From DASWIP01 sp036397635 (lineage in GTDB: Bacteria; Actinomycetota; AC-67), in contig DASWIP010000048.1 in NCBI GenBank assembly GCA_036397635.1, positions 1 through 25,177 on the forward strand: a stretch of 25,177 bases of DNA. The letters are read 5' to 3'. Within the stretch, counting starts at the first letter, position 1. Each line of letters begins with the position of its first letter. Shown one piece after another: positions 15,667 to 23,394 of this stretch. The position numbers and the translations under genes are program-made. The notes beneath the pieces were generated by a model. The model was not told the DNA's origin. It made no database searches and was given only the letters and a program-made list of their open reading frames with translations.

Positions 15667-16134
15667 GTGACCAAGCGACGAAGCTCGGCGAAGGATGCCG
15701 CCGCCAGGGACGTCTGGCGGCTCGTGATGGGATTCGGTCAAGCCCAGTGGCACCGTGCCTCCCAGGAACTGCATAAGATCGGATTGACCCCGGGTCACCT
15801 CAAGCTGTTGCTGCTGCTCGAGCCCGGTCACCCTCGTCCCATGGGCGCACTGGCCCAGGATTTCTCCTGCGATGCCTCGACCATGACCTGGCTGGTCGAC
15901 CGGCTGGAGGAGCGTGGCCTGGTCGAGCGACGCGGGATGGTCGGCGACCGGCGCGTGAAGACGGTCGCGTTGACGACGGCGGGGATCGACATGAAAGAGC
16001 GCGCGCACGCCCAGATGTTCGAGCCGCCCGAAGAGCTGCTCGCCCTGGATCGACGGACGCTGGACGCGCTGCGAGATGCGTTCTCGAGCATGGAGAGCGC
16101 GCGCGGCGCGCACGCGGCGCCCTCCAGCGCCTGA
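15667..16134 (+). CDS. MarR-family transcriptional regulator
   Basis: This 155-residue protein has the winged-helix fold of MarR: helix-turn-helix around M-G-A-L-A-Q-D-F-S-C-D-A-S-T-M-T-W-L-V-D, then the wing G-D-R-R-V-K-T-V-A-L-T, flanked by dimerisation helices. The start is taken as GTG 15667, just before the basic V-T-K-R-R-S-S-A-K; an ATG at 15659 is out of frame. No good ribosome-binding site is seen. Divergence from the DrrAB-like exporter is the classic arrangement for a ligand-responsive repressor of an efflux pump, so it probably represses that promoter and itself. Confidence 0.88.
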   Translation: MTKRRSSAKDAAARDVWRLVMGFGQAQWHRASQELHKIGLTPGHLKLLLLLEPGHPRPMGALAQDFSCDASTMTWLVDRLEERGLVERRGMVGDRRVKTVALTTAGIDMKERAHAQMFEPPEELLALDRRTLDALRDAFSSMESARGAHAAPSSA

Positions 16135-16166
16135 GTCCTCCAGCGCAGAACCCCTGCGAGCGGTGA

Positions 16167-16319
16167 TCAGGCTGGGACGGAGACGTCCTCGACTGTGACT
16201 TGGCCGAGCGCGCGAAGGATCTCCTCGATGCCTCCGAGGAAGGAGTCGCCGTGGTCGTAGAGGAAGGCGCGCTGCTCGGCGATGGACCGGGCTTGCTCGA
16301 TGAGGGCCTCAAGCGTCAT
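16167..16319 (-). CDS. Small hypothetical protein, 50 aa
   Basis: This ATG has GGAGGTG five bases upstream, a stronger site than any longer start in the frame. The product is acidic and mostly helical (M-T-L-E-A-L-I-E-Q-A-R), with no membrane segment. I do not recognise it. It ends convergently 32 bases from the MarR gene. Confidence 0.6.
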   Translation of the reverse strand: MTLEALIEQARSIAEQRAFLYDHGDSFLGGIEEILRALGQVTVEDVSVPA

Positions 16320-16328
16320 CGTGCACCT

Positions 16329-16348
16329 CCGAGGGGAAGTTTCCTCGG
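16329..16348. promoter_or_regulatory. Hairpin overlapping the ribosome-binding site of the 50-aa gene
   Basis: CCGAGG and CCTCGG form a 6-bp perfect stem, extendable by G-T pairs. On the minus-strand transcript its last two bases are part of the GGAGG site at 16330-16326, so folding could reduce translation of the 50-aa protein. This is inference from position. Confidence 0.35.
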
Positions 16349-16458
16349 GACAGGGTAGAACGGGAGGATGACCTGCGCGTGACACCGTTGTGTCGTCCGT
16401 GTGAACAGTTCGACACCGCGGGTGGGCGCGGGTTCCTTACGTAGGTGAGGAGGTCGGG

Positions 16459-17097
16459 ATGCTCGAGCAGCTGACCTGGTACAGGCAGTCCTCGTACCTG
16501 TGGCGGGGCGAGGTCACCGTCTACGTCGATCCGTGGGGCGTCCCGGACGGTGAGCCAGGAGCCGACTTCGTGTTCATCACGCACGCGCACGCGGACCACT
16601 TCTCGCCCGACGACATCAAGAAGGTGTCATCGGAGGGCACGATCTTCGTCGCGCCGCACGATATCGCCGAGCAGCTCGCCGGCGACGTCCGCGCGGTCCG
16701 TCCCGGCGAGCAGCTCGAGGTCGCCGGCGTGGGGGTCGAGGCGATCCCCGCGTACAACGTGCAACCGGGCCGGCTCGACAAGCATCCGCGCGACAACGAT
16801 TGGGTCGGATACGTGCTGACGCTCGACGGGACCCGGTACTTGTTCGCCGGCGACACCGATCACACGCCGGAGCTGACCGGTGTGCGGACCGATGTCGCCG
16901 TGGTCCCGGTCGGCGGCACGTTCACGATGGATGCGGCGGAAGCCGCCACGGCGGTCAAGGAGATGGGCCCGCGTCTCGCCGTGCCGTACCACTACGGGTT
17001 CGTCGTGGGGAGCGAGTCGGACGGTCATCGCTTCGTCGAGGCGATCGCGCCCATCGAGGGGCGCATCATGACGCCGGTGTATCCCTTCGCGCGCTGA
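16459..17097 (+). CDS. Metallo-beta-lactamase-fold hydrolase, UlaG/UPF0173-like
   Basis: This 212-residue protein has the metal motif T-H42-A-H44-A-D46-H47, the bridging G-D132-T-D in F-A-G-D-T-D-H-T-P-E-L, and H178 in P-Y-H-Y-G. Its small size, absence of insertions and the start L-x-W-Y-R-Q-S-S-Y-L are typical of UlaG-like single-domain hydrolases, a group with few assigned substrates. GAGGAGG precedes the ATG by five to six bases. The stop directly abuts that of arfB on the other strand. It is not closely similar to the ComEC-like hydrolase at 6406. Confidence 0.9.
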   Translation: MLEQLTWYRQSSYLWRGEVTVYVDPWGVPDGEPGADFVFITHAHADHFSPDDIKKVSSEGTIFVAPHDIAEQLAGDVRAVRPGEQLEVAGVGVEAIPAYNVQPGRLDKHPRDNDWVGYVLTLDGTRYLFAGDTDHTPELTGVRTDVAVVPVGGTFTMDAAEAATAVKEMGPRLAVPYHYGFVVGSESDGHRFVEAIAPIEGRIMTPVYPFAR

Positions 17098-17526
17098 TCA
17101 TTCCCCGCTTGGCGTGCGGCGCGCGCGCTTGATCACGCCGCGCCGCTTCTTCTCGCTCAGGCGCCGTTCGCGTGCCGATCGGGTCGGCTTGGTCTTGCGC
17201 CGCGGAGGCGGGGGAGGTTCGAACGCTGCTCGGAGAAGATCGGTGAGACGTTCCAACGCGATCTCACGATTGGCGCGCTGCGTGCGCTCGTCGTCGGCGA
17301 CGACCCGCAGCCGTCCGCGCGTATCCAGCCGCGCGCGCAGCCTCCGCTTCGCGCGTCGCTTCAGCTCGCCGGGTATCGACGGTGAACCGAGCAGGTCGAA
17401 CACGACCTCGGCGCGCGTCGCCCGTTTGTTGACGTTTTGCCCGCCGGGACCGCCGCTGCGCGAGAAGCGCACGGTCAGCTCGTGGCGAGGGATCGTGATC
17501 CCGTTCGCCACCGTTAGGTCGTCCAT
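17098..17526 (-). CDS. arfB: Alternative ribosome-rescue factor ArfB (YaeJ-type peptidyl-tRNA hydrolase)
   Basis: This 142-residue protein has the release-factor motif S-R-S-G-G-P-G28-G29-Q30-N-V-N-K, which places Gln30 at the peptidyl-transferase centre to hydrolyse peptidyl-tRNA. The domain is followed by a proline stretch and a basic tail (K-K-R-R-G-V-I-K-R-A-R-R) that in ArfB enters the empty mRNA channel of stalled ribosomes. The length matches ArfB, not full release factors. The start ATG at 17526 gives the standard N terminus. It is convergent with the UlaG-like gene with no gap between stops. Confidence 0.93.
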   Translation of the reverse strand: MDDLTVANGITIPRHELTVRFSRSGGPGGQNVNKRATRAEVVFDLLGSPSIPGELKRRAKRRLRARLDTRGRLRVVADDERTQRANREIALERLTDLLRAAFEPPPPPRRKTKPTRSARERRLSEKKRRGVIKRARRTPSGE

Positions 17527-17636
17527 CGCGTCACGACGTCCCTTCGTTCCAACCGGTGGTGCTGATGCATCCCATCAGGCATGATGAACGATGCGGCCGC
17601 GAAGGTCGCGCAGCCTACCTGTAAGGGAACCCTGAC

Positions 17637-18803
17637 ATGCAGCCATCCAAGGATCTCGCCAACGACGACGAGCTACCGAAGCCGAACCGTCGGCGCGAGC
17701 CTCCGTTCGCCAGGAAGTACCGGGACTTCTGGAGGCAGGAGCAGGCTGCGGCGTGGTTGTACCGCGCGCTTGCCGATGTCGCGGAGGGCGAGCGTGACGC
17801 GGCGACCCTGCGGCTCCTCGCCGAGGCGGAGGAGCGCCACGCGAGCCATTGGAAGGATCTGCTCGCGAAGTCGACGTCGGTCGATGACCTGAGCTTCGGG
17901 AAACCGCCGCGGCGTGAACGGTTCCTGGCGTGGGTGGGCGGTCGGTTCGGCGTCGACAAAGTGCTGCCGATGCTGATCAAGCTCGAAGCCGCAGACGCGG
18001 GGAAGTACCTCGACGTGCCCGAGGCGCCTCAGTCGATGAGCGAGGAGGAGGTCGCGCACGGCCGCACGCTGGCGACCCTGGGCAAGGGCACGCCGTCGCG
18101 GATCGCCGACCTCGAGTCTCGGCATCGCGTGTCCTCCGGGGGTGCGTTGCGCGCGGCCACGTTCGGCATCAACGACGGCTTGGTGTCGAACCTCTCGCTG
18201 GTGATGGGCGTCGCGGGCGGGACCGGTAACAGCAGCATCGTGTTGCTCGCCGGCATCGCGGGTCTGCTCGCCGGCGCCTTCTCGATGGCGACCGGTGAGT
18301 GGATCTCGGTGAAGTCGCAGCGCGAGCTGTACGAGCGGGAGATCGAGATCGAGGCGGAAGAGCTGAGGGCCTTCCCCGAAGAGGAGAAGGAAGAGCTGGC
18401 GCTGATCTACCGCGCGAAGGGGATCGAGCCCGCGGCCGCCGACAAGCTCGCGGAGCGGATCATGCTGCGGCCGACCGCGGCGCTGGACACCCTGGTGCGC
18501 GAGGAGCTCGGACTCGATCCGAACGATCTCTCGTCGCCGTGGGTCGCCGCGTTCTCGTCGTTCTTCGCGTTCGGGATCGGCGCGTTCATGCCGGTGCTGC
18601 CGTTCCTCATCGGCACCGGCGCCGCCGCGCTGTGGGCTGCGGCGGGGCTCTCGGCGATCGTGCTGGCGCTCGTCGGCCTGTCGATCTCGCTTTTCACCGG
18701 GCGAAGCGCGGCCCTGTCGGCGTTTCGGATGTTGCTGGTTGGCGCGCTCTCGGCGAGCATCACCTACGGCGTCGGCTCGCTGGTCGGCGCGACGATCAGC
18801 TAG
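17637..18803 (+). CDS. Ferritin-like/VIT1 fusion membrane protein (MbfA-type iron or manganese transporter)
   Basis: This 388-residue protein has two parts. Residues about 28-150 are a rubrerythrin/ferritin-like four-helix domain with acidic ligands E35, E50, E63 and ExxH motifs at E65-H68 and E138-H141. Residues about 168-388 are the VIT1/CCC1 domain, starting G-I-N-D-G-L-V-S-N-L and holding about five hydrophobic segments with a glutamate-rich cytoplasmic insert (E-I-E-I-E-A-E-E-L). Known proteins of this architecture export Fe2+ and protect against iron and peroxide stress. AGGGA precedes the ATG by ten bases. The 3' end overlaps the convergent DUF1838 gene by eight bases. No iron-regulator box is obvious upstream. 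Confidence 0.9.
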   Translation: MQPSKDLANDDELPKPNRRREPPFARKYRDFWRQEQAAAWLYRALADVAEGERDAATLRLLAEAEERHASHWKDLLAKSTSVDDLSFGKPPRRERFLAWVGGRFGVDKVLPMLIKLEAADAGKYLDVPEAPQSMSEEEVAHGRTLATLGKGTPSRIADLESRHRVSSGGALRAATFGINDGLVSNLSLVMGVAGGTGNSSIVLLAGIAGLLAGAFSMATGEWISVKSQRELYEREIEIEAEELRAFPEEEKEELALIYRAKGIEPAAADKLAERIMLRPTAALDTLVREELGLDPNDLSSPWVAAFSSFFAFGIGAFMPVLPFLIGTGAAALWAAAGLSAIVLALVGLSISLFTGRSAALSAFRMLLVGALSASITYGVGSLVGATIS

Positions 18804-19587
18804 ACGCGCTCGCCTGCGCGAGCTTGCGGAAGTAGGTCCAGGACGTCTCGTTCGGCTCGGACCACGACGTCGGCGCCGTTGCGTACTCGGGCTTGGTCGC
18901 TTCGACGTGCTCGCGGATCCAGGCAGGCAGGTCGGCGTACCCGCCGGCGGGCTTGTTCCCCTCGGCGTGGTAGACGAGTTGACCGGACCGGTCGGCGTTG
19001 CGCATCCAGGGCAGCCACGGCGCGATGCGCGTCCACGACACGCGGGTGGGGACCGAGGCGAGCGCGTCGTTGTCGAGGTCTGCGCGCGCGCACGCGAAGC
19101 CGAACATCTCGACGGCTTGGTAGAGGTCGTCCTGGCTGTTGTGGGGGAACTCGGCGCGCGGCAAGGGCGACGGGTAGGCCAGGAAGACGTCCATCTTGAA
19201 CAGCACGTCGTCGCCCATCCTGAAGTACGGCGTGTGGAACGGTCCCCATGGCATCTGCTCGCGGAAGCGCATGTTCACCGGGTCGTTCCAGATGTGCACG
19301 ACCTCGACCTCTTCGCCGGTCCACGGGTTCGTCCAGCGGTCGAGCACCTCACGCGTTCGCGGATCGAGGTAGAAAACCGCCTCGCGCGTCAGCAGGTCGA
19401 AGCCGCCGTCAACCTCGTTCGCGCGCGCGATGTTGTATCCCTCGAGGCCGAACAGATGCGTGTGCGTACCGCCCGGCTCCCAGGCGTGCACGTCACCGGC
19501 GAACCAGTTGACCACGTCGGAGCCGTCGGTGGACGCGCGGGCCTTGATCAGGGCGCGCAGGTTGTCGGCGGGGACATCCAGGTTCAT
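18796..19587 (-). CDS. DUF1838-family protein
   Basis: This 263-residue protein resembles DUF1838 by the blocks F-D-L-L-T-R-E-A-V-F-Y-L-D-P and W-T-N-P-W-T-G-E-E-V-E-V-V-H-I-W-N-D-P. It is rich in Trp, Pro and acidic residues, with no signal peptide or membrane segment. The function of the family is unknown to me. The ATG at 19587 overlaps the TGA of the upstream lipocalin-like gene as ATGA, so the pair is translationally coupled. The longer open frame to 19992 is a shadow of that upstream gene. The pair lies under the 25-bp shared promoter element, which suggests a part in the same metabolic response as the neighbouring dehydrogenase cluster. Confidence 0.82.
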   Translation of the reverse strand: MNLDVPADNLRALIKARASTDGSDVVNWFAGDVHAWEPGGTHTHLFGLEGYNIARANEVDGGFDLLTREAVFYLDPRTREVLDRWTNPWTGEEVEVVHIWNDPVNMRFREQMPWGPFHTPYFRMGDDVLFKMDVFLAYPSPLPRAEFPHNSQDDLYQAVEMFGFACARADLDNDALASVPTRVSWTRIAPWLPWMRNADRSGQLVYHAEGNKPAGGYADLPAWIREHVEATKPEYATAPTSWSEPNETSWTYFRKLAQASASS

Positions 19588-20039
19588 GCGCCGGGGCCCG
19601 AGACCTTCTTCTCGTCGATGATCGTGCGCTGGAAGCAGATCCCGTCTTTCAACCAGTGCCAGGTTCGTGTGCGGTTGCTGCTCGTGTCGTCGAGGTGGAT
19701 CAGCTCGTACAGGGACACGGAACGATCGGCCTTGTAGACCCAGTGCAGCACGATGCAGTGGTCGTCGACCTCCCAGCAGACGCCGTCGATCCGCTCGGTG
19801 TCGAAGACCAACTTGCCGTCGGCGTAGGCGGCGGGGAACTCGATGTGCTCCTCGCGTCCGTCGTCCCAGTGGTAGTGGTTGGTCTGGTGGTAGGGGACCG
19901 AGCCGTCGGCGGGGAAGGTGCAGTTCAGCACCGAGCGGTGGCGGTCGATGACGTTGCCCTCGCGATCGATCACCGTGTAGGTGCCGTGCCACTTGCCCTC
20001 ATGACGCGCGAGCAGCGGCATCTCTTCCCTGATCCCCAT
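19584..20039 (-). CDS. Lipocalin-like beta-barrel protein (DUF3598-like)
   Basis: This 151-residue protein has a likely small-molecule barrel pattern: H-E-G-K-W-H-G-T-Y-T-V-I-D near the N terminus, alternating strands, and a late W-H-W-L-K-D-G. The resemblance to DUF3598/lipocalin-like proteins is moderate and rests on pattern only. The start is ATG 20039, with GGGAG five bases before it; the 12-residue longer form starting at 20075 would place the start inside the operator. It is the first gene of a two-gene unit with DUF1838. A ligand-binding or chaperoning role for a hydrophobic intermediate is a guess. Confidence 0.78.
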   Translation of the reverse strand: MGIREEMPLLARHEGKWHGTYTVIDREGNVIDRHRSVLNCTFPADGSVPYHQTNHYHWDDGREEHIEFPAAYADGKLVFDTERIDGVCWEVDDHCIVLHWVYKADRSVSLYELIHLDDTSSNRTRTWHWLKDGICFQRTIIDEKKVSGPGA

Positions 20040-20056
20040 GGCGTCTCCCACCCGCT

Positions 20057-20081
20057 GTTCCTGCTTGCGGAACATCGTTCC
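20057..20081 (-). promoter_or_regulatory. Shared 25-bp operator, site 1
   Basis: Read on the minus strand this is GGAAC-N3-GTTCC-N7-GGAAC. It ends 17 bases before the ATG at 20039. A TTGACC -35 (20103-20098) overlaps the stop of the aldehyde dehydrogenase gene, and the corresponding -10 (AACGAT, 20079-20074) lies inside the operator. A bound repressor would block RNA polymerase. Sites 2 and 3 have the same half-sites and spacing. Confidence 0.75.
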
Positions 20082-20099
20082 ACAATCGTGACGCCGGGG

Positions 20100-21521
20100 T
20101 CAAGGCGCGCGCAGGTGAGGGAACCACCACGGATCGGGTTGATCGCCGGCGGCGATCAGGAATGCCTGGCGGCGGCCGAATCGACGCAGCGCCACAGGAC
20201 CCATGCGCGAGCCGCCGAGCCCGGAGGAACGGAAGCTGTTCTTCTCGCCGTCGTAGACCAGCGCGGTCAGTGCCGCGTCGTTGATGCTGATGCCTCCGGC
20301 CTCGATCCGCCTTCCCACCGCGATCGCCTCGTCTGTGTCGCCGGCGAACACCGCAGCGCTCAGGCCGTAGGCGGTGTCGTTGGCCAGCGCGATCGCCTCC
20401 TCCTCGTCGGCGACGGCCATCACGGGGATGATCGGACCGAACGTCTCCTCGACCATGACCTTCATCGAGTGGTCCACGTCGGTCAGCACCGTTGGTCGAA
20501 GATACGTTCCCCCGCCGATGCGCTCCAGCGATCCGCCGGTACGAGCCTTCGCGCCCTTGGCGAGCGCGTCGTCGAGATGCTCGGCGATGATCGCGATCTG
20601 GCGTTCGGCGATGATCGGACCCAGCTCGCCGGCGTCGATGACCGGGGCGGCGAGGCGGACCTGCTGTGCCTTGGCCACGAGCTGCTCGACGAACGGTTCG
20701 AAGACCGGCTGCTCGACGTAGACGCGCTCGATCGACAGACAGGACTGTCCGGCGTTGGCGGTCGCGCCCCACAGGATCGCGCTGCTCGCGCGGTCCAGAT
20801 CGGCGCTCGCCAGCACGATCGCCGGATCCTTGCCGCCGAGCTCCAGGAATGCCGGGATGAACAGCCGCGCCGCGTGCGCAGCCACCCGGCGACCCGTCGC
20901 GACGCTCCCGGTGAAGCAGACGCAATCCGCCACGTCGATCAACGCCTCGCCGGTCGAGCCGTCACCGGCGATGTAGCCGAACACGGGCCGCAGCTCGTCG
21001 ACGCCGTCGATGCTCGCCCCCACCGCGTCGATGAACCGCGGCGCGATCTCGCTGGGCTTGACCAGCACGGCGCATCCCGCGAGCAGCGCGGGGATCGCGT
21101 CGATCACCGACAACAGCAGCGGGAAGTTCCATGGACTGATCACGCCGACCAGCGGGTACGGCCGCAACCCTTGGCGCACACTGACGAACGGGATCGACGC
21201 GGGACGCGGCTCGGGATCCTCGAGCAGCGCCGGCGCCTGAGCGCACCAGCGCGCGATACTGCCGAGCACCGCGTCCACCTCGAGCTCGGACTCGATGCGT
21301 CGGCCCGTGTCTGCGATGAGCGCATCCACGATGTCGCCGCGGCGCGCGCGCAGCGCTTCCGCCCATGCGAGCATCGCGAGGGCACGTTCATCGACCCCGG
21401 CCTCCTCCCACGCGTGCTGCGCGATGCGCATCGTCGCGGCGGTGCCGGCGATCTGCTCGGGCGTGCGCGGCTCGAAGCGATGATCGATCCGGCCGCTGCG
21501 GGGGTTGCGGACCTCGATCAT
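20100..21521 (-). CDS. NAD(P)-dependent aldehyde dehydrogenase
   Basis: This 473-residue protein covers the whole ALDH superfamily fold. It has the oxyanion Asn132 in P-W-N-F, the cofactor lysine K155 in V-K-P-S-E, general base E227 in E-L-G-G-K, and nucleophile C261 in G-Q-S-C. The late E-E-T-F-G-P-I-I-P-V motif is also intact, so it should oxidise an aldehyde or semialdehyde to the acid. The ATG directly follows the TAG of the nitrilase-family gene, so the two form an operon. The residues fit broad-specificity aldehyde dehydrogenases; the substrate is unknown. Confidence 0.94.
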   Translation of the reverse strand: MIEVRNPRSGRIDHRFEPRTPEQIAGTAATMRIAQHAWEEAGVDERALAMLAWAEALRARRGDIVDALIADTGRRIESELEVDAVLGSIARWCAQAPALLEDPEPRPASIPFVSVRQGLRPYPLVGVISPWNFPLLLSVIDAIPALLAGCAVLVKPSEIAPRFIDAVGASIDGVDELRPVFGYIAGDGSTGEALIDVADCVCFTGSVATGRRVAAHAARLFIPAFLELGGKDPAIVLASADLDRASSAILWGATANAGQSCLSIERVYVEQPVFEPFVEQLVAKAQQVRLAAPVIDAGELGPIIAERQIAIIAEHLDDALAKGAKARTGGSLERIGGGTYLRPTVLTDVDHSMKVMVEETFGPIIPVMAVADEEEAIALANDTAYGLSAAVFAGDTDEAIAVGRRIEAGGISINDAALTALVYDGEKNSFRSSGLGGSRMGPVALRRFGRRQAFLIAAGDQPDPWWFPHLRAP

Positions 21522-22547
21522 CTAGATCAGACCGTCGGCCTCGAGGCGCGCGATCGCCTCGCGCTGACGTTGAAGGAACCAGCCCTTGCCCGGCGCGGCG
21601 CCATCGTCGAGGCCGTTGGGCTCGTCAGTCGCCGCGGCGGCGTAGCTCTGGGCGTACAAGCCGAAGCGGTTGCGCGCGCGCAGGTTCGCCATGCCCGGCC
21701 GGCGGCGCGCGCGCCGCAGCGCCGCGAGATCGACTTCGGCGTTGGCGACCATCGATTCGCCCGGCCCGGCTTCGACGAGCACGCGCCCCTCGAAGTCCAC
21801 GATCTGCGAGCCGCCGTCGGTCGAAGCTGCGGGGATCGGGGAGCCTTCGATGCCGCCACTGTTGGCCGAGATGACGTAGCAGAGGTTCTCGAGCGCCCGC
21901 GCGCGCTTGGCGATGTCCTTGTGCGTCGTCTGCGGGCTGCCGACCTCGCTGCTCGGATGGAGGAACACCTCGGCACCGCGCGCGGCAAGGCACCGAGCCA
22001 GCTCGGGGAACAGGATCTCCTCGCTGGCGATACACGCGAGGGCGCCGATCTCGGTGCGCGCGACCGGGAAGACGCCGTCCAGCCCGTAGCGGTCGAGGTA
22101 GCGATCCCAGACGTCGTGCGGCGTCGGGGTGAGCAGTGAGTTGAGCCGGCGGTACCGCAGCACCACTTCGCCGCCCGGGTCGATCACGAACGAGGACTGG
22201 AAGTACAGCTCGGGGAAATGCTTGTCGGTCTCGTAGGCATTGCCGGCCAGGAAGACGTTCAAGTCGCGCGCGATCGCGGCCAGGCCCTCGTACTCGGGAC
22301 CTTCGGGGTCGATCGCGGCGCGATCGCGCCAGACCTCGACCGGCTCGCCGACCGGGTGACCGGTGAGCGTGTACTCGGGCAGGACCACCAAGCGGCAGTC
22401 GGGCCCGATGAAGCCCACGCTCGCAGCGATCTGGCGGCGGAGCCGGTCGATCGCGCCGAGCATCAGCGCCCGGGCGTCGTCGCGGTCGGTGACGCCGGCG
22501 ACCGATCGGCACCGTGCTTGCAGCGCGAGCGCGCGGTAGGCCTCCAG
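21522..22547 (-). CDS. Nitrilase-superfamily (carbon-nitrogen hydrolase) protein, probable CTG start
   Basis: The protein is about 341 residues if it starts at CTG 22547, or 313 from the first ATG at 22463. Family similarity clearly begins upstream of that ATG (A-Y-R-A-L-A-L-Q-A-R-C-R-S-V-A-G), the frame there is open, no ATG, GTG or TTG exists, and AGGAGGGTGG sits just before the CTG. The nucleophile candidate is the Cys in L-A-C-I-A-S-E-E, and the catalytic Glu is in V-L-P-E-Y. The usual catalytic Lys after Y-R appears as Arg (R-Y-R-R-L-N), so activity is doubtful or altered. The TAG abuts the ALDH ATG. The family hydrolyses nitriles, amides or carbamoyl groups. Confidence 0.82.
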   Translation of the reverse strand: MEAYRALALQARCRSVAGVTDRDDARALMLGAIDRLRRQIAASVGFIGPDCRLVVLPEYTLTGHPVGEPVEVWRDRAAIDPEGPEYEGLAAIARDLNVFLAGNAYETDKHFPELYFQSSFVIDPGGEVVLRYRRLNSLLTPTPHDVWDRYLDRYGLDGVFPVARTEIGALACIASEEILFPELARCLAARGAEVFLHPSSEVGSPQTTHKDIAKRARALENLCYVISANSGGIEGSPIPAASTDGGSQIVDFEGRVLVEAGPGESMVANAEVDLAALRRARRRPGMANLRARNRFGLYAQSYAAAATDEPNGLDDGAAPGKGWFLQRQREAIARLEADGLI

Positions 22548-22584
22548 GGTTCCACCCTCCTGTGCGTTGCTATGCTCCGGTGTC

Positions 22585-22609
22585 GAAACGCTGTTCCATC
22601 ATAAGGAAC
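22585..22609 (+). promoter_or_regulatory. Shared 25-bp operator, site 2
   Basis: GAAAC-N3-GTTCC-N7-GGAAC lies 11 bases before the ATG at 22621 and in the gap between the divergent nitrilase and crotonase-family operons. A TATGCT at 22571-22576 upstream could be the + strand -10. The half-sites and spacing equal those of sites 1 and 3. Confidence 0.75.
22598..22603 (-). promoter_or_regulatory. Candidate -10 for the nitrilase/ALDH operon
   Basis: On the minus strand this reads TATGAT, five of six matches to TATAAT. GTGTCA (22627-22622) lies 18 bases upstream. The hexamer occupies the 7-base spacer of operator site 2, so one bound regulator would control both divergent directions. Confidence 0.5.
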
Positions 22610-22620
22610 GAAGGGGGCTC

Positions 22621-23394
22621 ATGACACCTGTGCGGCTCGAGCAGCGCGACCGCATCGCCCGGCTGACGCTCGACCGCCCGGAGGCGATGAACGCGCTCGA
22701 CGAGGAAGTTCTCGCGGCGCTGCCGGAGGCGATCGCGTCGGTCGCGGACTCGGACGCGCGCGCGCTGGTCATCACCGGAGCGGGGGACGCGTTCTGCGTG
22801 GGACTCGACATCGAGCTGCTCGGAAAGGCGTTCGCCGACCCGGTGTATTTCCGCGACGTGCTCGAGCGGCTGAAGAGGATCCTTCTGGATCTCGAGGCCT
22901 TGCCCGTCCCCGTGATCGCGGCGGTCAACGGCCTCGCGCGCGCGGGCGGGTTCGAGCTGATCCTGGCCTCGGACCTCGCGATCGTCGCGTCGGAGGCGCG
23001 GATCGGGGATACGCACCTGGCGTTCGGGATCGTGCCGGGCGGCGGCGCCGTCGCGCGCGCGCCGCGGCGCCTCGGGCCGCAGCGTGCTCGGGAGCTGCTG
23101 CTGACCGGTCGGTGGATCTCCGGTGATGAGGCCGCGTCGTACGGCCTTGCCCTTCGTGCCGTCCCGCGAGCCGCCCTGGACGATGAGGTCGAGCAGCTCT
23201 GCGCTCTGCTGCGGCCGCTGTCACGCTCGGCGCTGGCGGCGACCAAGGCCGCCATGAACGAGGCGGCGGACAAGCCCCTGCGCGAGGCGCTGGACATCGA
23301 GACCGACCAGTTCATCCGCTACCTGACCACCGAGCCGACCGCGCGTGAGGGATACCAGGCTTTCGTCGAGAAGCGCGAGCCGCGCTGGGATTGA
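22621..23394 (+). CDS. Enoyl-CoA hydratase/isomerase (crotonase) family protein
   Basis: This 257-residue protein spans the complete crotonase fold. The first oxyanion region is A-F-C-V-G-L-D-I (58-65), where F-C-A-G-A-D is usual, and the second is A-G-G-F-E112-L. Glu112 takes the place of the first catalytic glutamate of hydratases. The place of the second, in the P-E of the Q-P-E-x-x-L-G motif, is T-H (His132), so ordinary water addition is doubtful; an isomerase, hydrolase or lyase role is possible. The ATG at 22621 follows AAGGGGG. The TGA shares a base with the next ATG. The gene is under operator site 2. Confidence 0.9.
   Translation: MTPVRLEQRDRIARLTLDRPEAMNALDEEVLAALPEAIASVADSDARALVITGAGDAFCVGLDIELLGKAFADPVYFRDVLERLKRILLDLEALPVPVIAAVNGLARAGGFELILASDLAIVASEARIGDTHLAFGIVPGGGAVARAPRRLGPQRARELLLTGRWISGDEAASYGLALRAVPRAALDDEVEQLCALLRPLSRSALAATKAAMNEAADKPLREALDIETDQFIRYLTTEPTAREGYQAFVEKREPRWD

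Noticed and set aside
18800..19324. 174-codon minus-strand frame overlapping the DUF1838 gene
   Set aside because: Arg-rich alternative frame of the DUF1838 coding sequence.
19656..22139. 827-codon plus-strand frame
   Set aside because: Longest shadow in the window; it runs antisense to three genes with clear families and has no recognisable domain.
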